The notes beneath the pieces are model-generated. The model was not told the origin of the DNA. It did no database searches and saw nothing but the letters and a program-made list of their open reading frames with translations. Source: an uncultured Blautia sp. (GTDB lineage Bacteria; Bacillota; Clostridia; Lachnospirales; Lachnospiraceae). From it: a stretch of DNA of 7,201 nucleotides. Positions 6,543 through 7,201 of this stretch are shown here, piece by piece; the stretch's first letter is position 1; each line of letters begins with the position of its first letter. Where the stretch lies: positions 1 to 7,201 of the forward strand of contig CAMBYR010000108.1 of the NCBI GenBank assembly GCA_945872375.1, written 5' to 3'. Both the position numbers and the translations under genes were made by a program.

Positions 6543-6608
6543 TTATTATGCTATATCCCATCACCCGGAGCTTGCAATCCAGTACCGGGGCTTCACAATA
6601 AATGCTGA

Positions 6609-7046
6609 TTAATCAATAGAAACAAATTTCTTCTCTTCTGCTTCTTTCTTGGTCTCTTCCTTCGGGAAGGTTACATGAAGGATTCCGTTCTCATATTTCG
6701 CATGGATATCTTCATGCTTAATGCTCGAGCCTACATAAAAGCTTCTGTTGCAGGTTCCTGTATAACGTTCTCTGCGAACATATTTACCTTTATCATCCTT
6801 CTCGTCCTTCTTCTCTTCTCTGGTTGCCTGAATGTTCAGATAACCATTCTTCAGCTGGATCTTCACATCCTCTTTCTTAAATCCCGGAAGATCGATCTCC
6901 AGTTCATAATTGCCATCTACATCACGGATATCTGTCTTCATCATATCCTTCACCTGAGGATAAGCATTGGCAGCTGCCTGACGGCCTGTCGGATATCCCA
7001 TAAAATCATCAAATAAATCTTCTCCGAAAATACTTGGCATTAACAT
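6609..7046 (-). CDS. Small heat-shock protein, Hsp20/alpha-crystallin family
   Basis: ATP-independent chaperone that holds unfolding proteins in large oligomers (family knowledge). At 145 residues it has the usual length for clostridial Hsp18/Hsp20 proteins. A short variable N-terminus (MLMPSIFGEDLFDDFMGYP, 1-19) precedes the alpha-crystallin domain (about 36-130), which starts KTDIRDVDGNYELEIDLPGF and contains GYLNIQATREEKK, a charged loop KDEKDDKGKYVRRERY, R101-S-F and the signature A116 to L123 ending ENGIL. The C-terminus has V142-S-I144, a variant of the I-X-I motif that docks into neighbouring subunits. ATG 7046 has a perfect AGGAGG (7055-7060) 8 nt upstream; an ATG at codon 3 is too far from it. 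It appears monocistronic. I found no CIRCE or CtsR operator in the visible upstream 155 bases. Confidence 0.95.
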   Translation of the reverse strand: MLMPSIFGEDLFDDFMGYPTGRQAAANAYPQVKDMMKTDIRDVDGNYELEIDLPGFKKEDVKIQLKNGYLNIQATREEKKDEKDDKGKYVRRERYTGTCNRSFYVGSSIKHEDIHAKYENGILHVTFPKEETKKEAEEKKFVSID

Positions 7047-7070
7047 AACTCATTCCTCCTGATCTATATT

Positions 7071-7090
7071 CGCTGCGTGCTGCGCAGGCG
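7071..7090 (-). promoter_or_regulatory. GC-rich hairpin just upstream of the hsp20 ribosome binding site
   Basis: In the minus-strand transcript CGCCTGCG pairs with CGCAGCG over seven pairs with one bulged base and a 5-base loop. It ends 10 nt before AGGAGG. It does not include the ribosome binding site itself, so any role in translation control is a guess. Confidence 0.4.
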
Positions 7091-7143
7091 TTTTTAATTT
7101 ACTGTTTCTGAAAACATCTGCAAATTCTGTAAGAACTTTCTCC

Positions 7144-7168
7144 GGAAGATTTCTTTTTTCTCTCTTCC
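7144..7168 (-). other. Inverted repeat in the hsp20 leader
   Basis: GGAAGA (transcript side, bases 7168-7163) and TCTTCC (7149-7144) are perfect 6-bp complements around a 13-base purine-rich loop. TCTTCC could alternatively pair with GGAGGA of the hsp20 ribosome binding site (7054-7059) with one wobble. Confidence 0.3.
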
Positions 7169-7182
7169 TTTGTTCTGTATGT

Positions 7183-7191
7183 ACTATAACA
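7183..7191 (-). promoter_or_regulatory. Candidate extended -10 of the hsp20 promoter
   Basis: TGTTATAGT on the minus strand has the extended -10 form (TG, one base, TATAGT). Any -35 element would lie beyond the right edge and cannot be checked. Initiation near 7176 would give a leader of about 130 nt, long for a monocistronic gene. A weaker TTGCAG box at 7118-7123 has only a poor -10 partner. Confidence 0.4.
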
Positions 7192-7201
7192 CGCATTATT
7201 A

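Noticed and set aside
7047..7201. CIRCE or CtsR heat-shock operator upstream of hsp20
   Set aside because: Neither the TTAGCACTC/GAGTGCTAA pair nor GGTCAAA repeats are present in the visible part. A site beyond the right edge cannot be excluded.
1..7201. Defence system, mobile element genes or CRISPR array
   Set aside because: All five genes have housekeeping or stress assignments, no spaced identical repeats are present, and there is no transposase or integrase.

Overview
The window looks like ordinary chromosomal DNA from a Gram-positive anaerobe of the Clostridia, most likely the family Lachnospiraceae. This is inferred from the AGGAGG-type ribosome binding sites, the T-box control of ileS, the style of the encoded proteins and the moderate GC content; no rRNA or other marker fixes the genus. 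There are five protein genes. I see no phage genes, transposase, CRISPR array, tRNA or rRNA.

Layout: (1) bases 1-2071, minus strand: most of isoleucyl-tRNA synthetase (ileS), whose C-terminal part lies beyond the left edge. (2) 2072-2600: its leader, with a near-consensus promoter, an Ile-specific T-box riboswitch (AUC specifier, T-box sequence with UGGU) and an intrinsic terminator. (3) 2601-2863: the divergent upstream region of the next gene, with two extended -10 promoter candidates, one wrapped in a perfect 10-bp inverted repeat. (4) 2864-4153, plus strand: a secreted D-Ala-D-Ala carboxypeptidase (S11, DacF-like). (5) 4130-5086 and 5157-6119, minus strand: a DEDDh 3'-5' exonuclease with a C-terminal Cys/His cluster, downstream of a nucleoside hydrolase-family protein. 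They are probably one operon driven from a promoter at 6191-6219. The exonuclease and carboxypeptidase genes overlap tail to tail, and the carboxypeptidase's likely terminator hairpin lies inside the exonuclease reading frame. (6) 6220-6608: non-coding, holding a 141-bp hairpin-rich element between 12-bp direct repeats, then hairpins that form the 3' region of the last gene. (7) 6609-7046, minus strand: a small heat-shock protein (Hsp20) with a long structured leader reaching toward the right edge.

The genes do not form one pathway. They are housekeeping or stress functions: charging of tRNA-Ile under T-box feedback, peptidoglycan trimming, nucleoside and nucleic-acid turnover, and protein-aggregation control. 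I found no convincing new multi-gene system. The points most worth a second look are the nucleoside hydrolase homologue lacking two conserved active-site residues, the terminator embedded in antisense coding DNA, the palindrome over the carboxypeptidase promoter, the 6222-6386 repeat element and the hsp20 leader.
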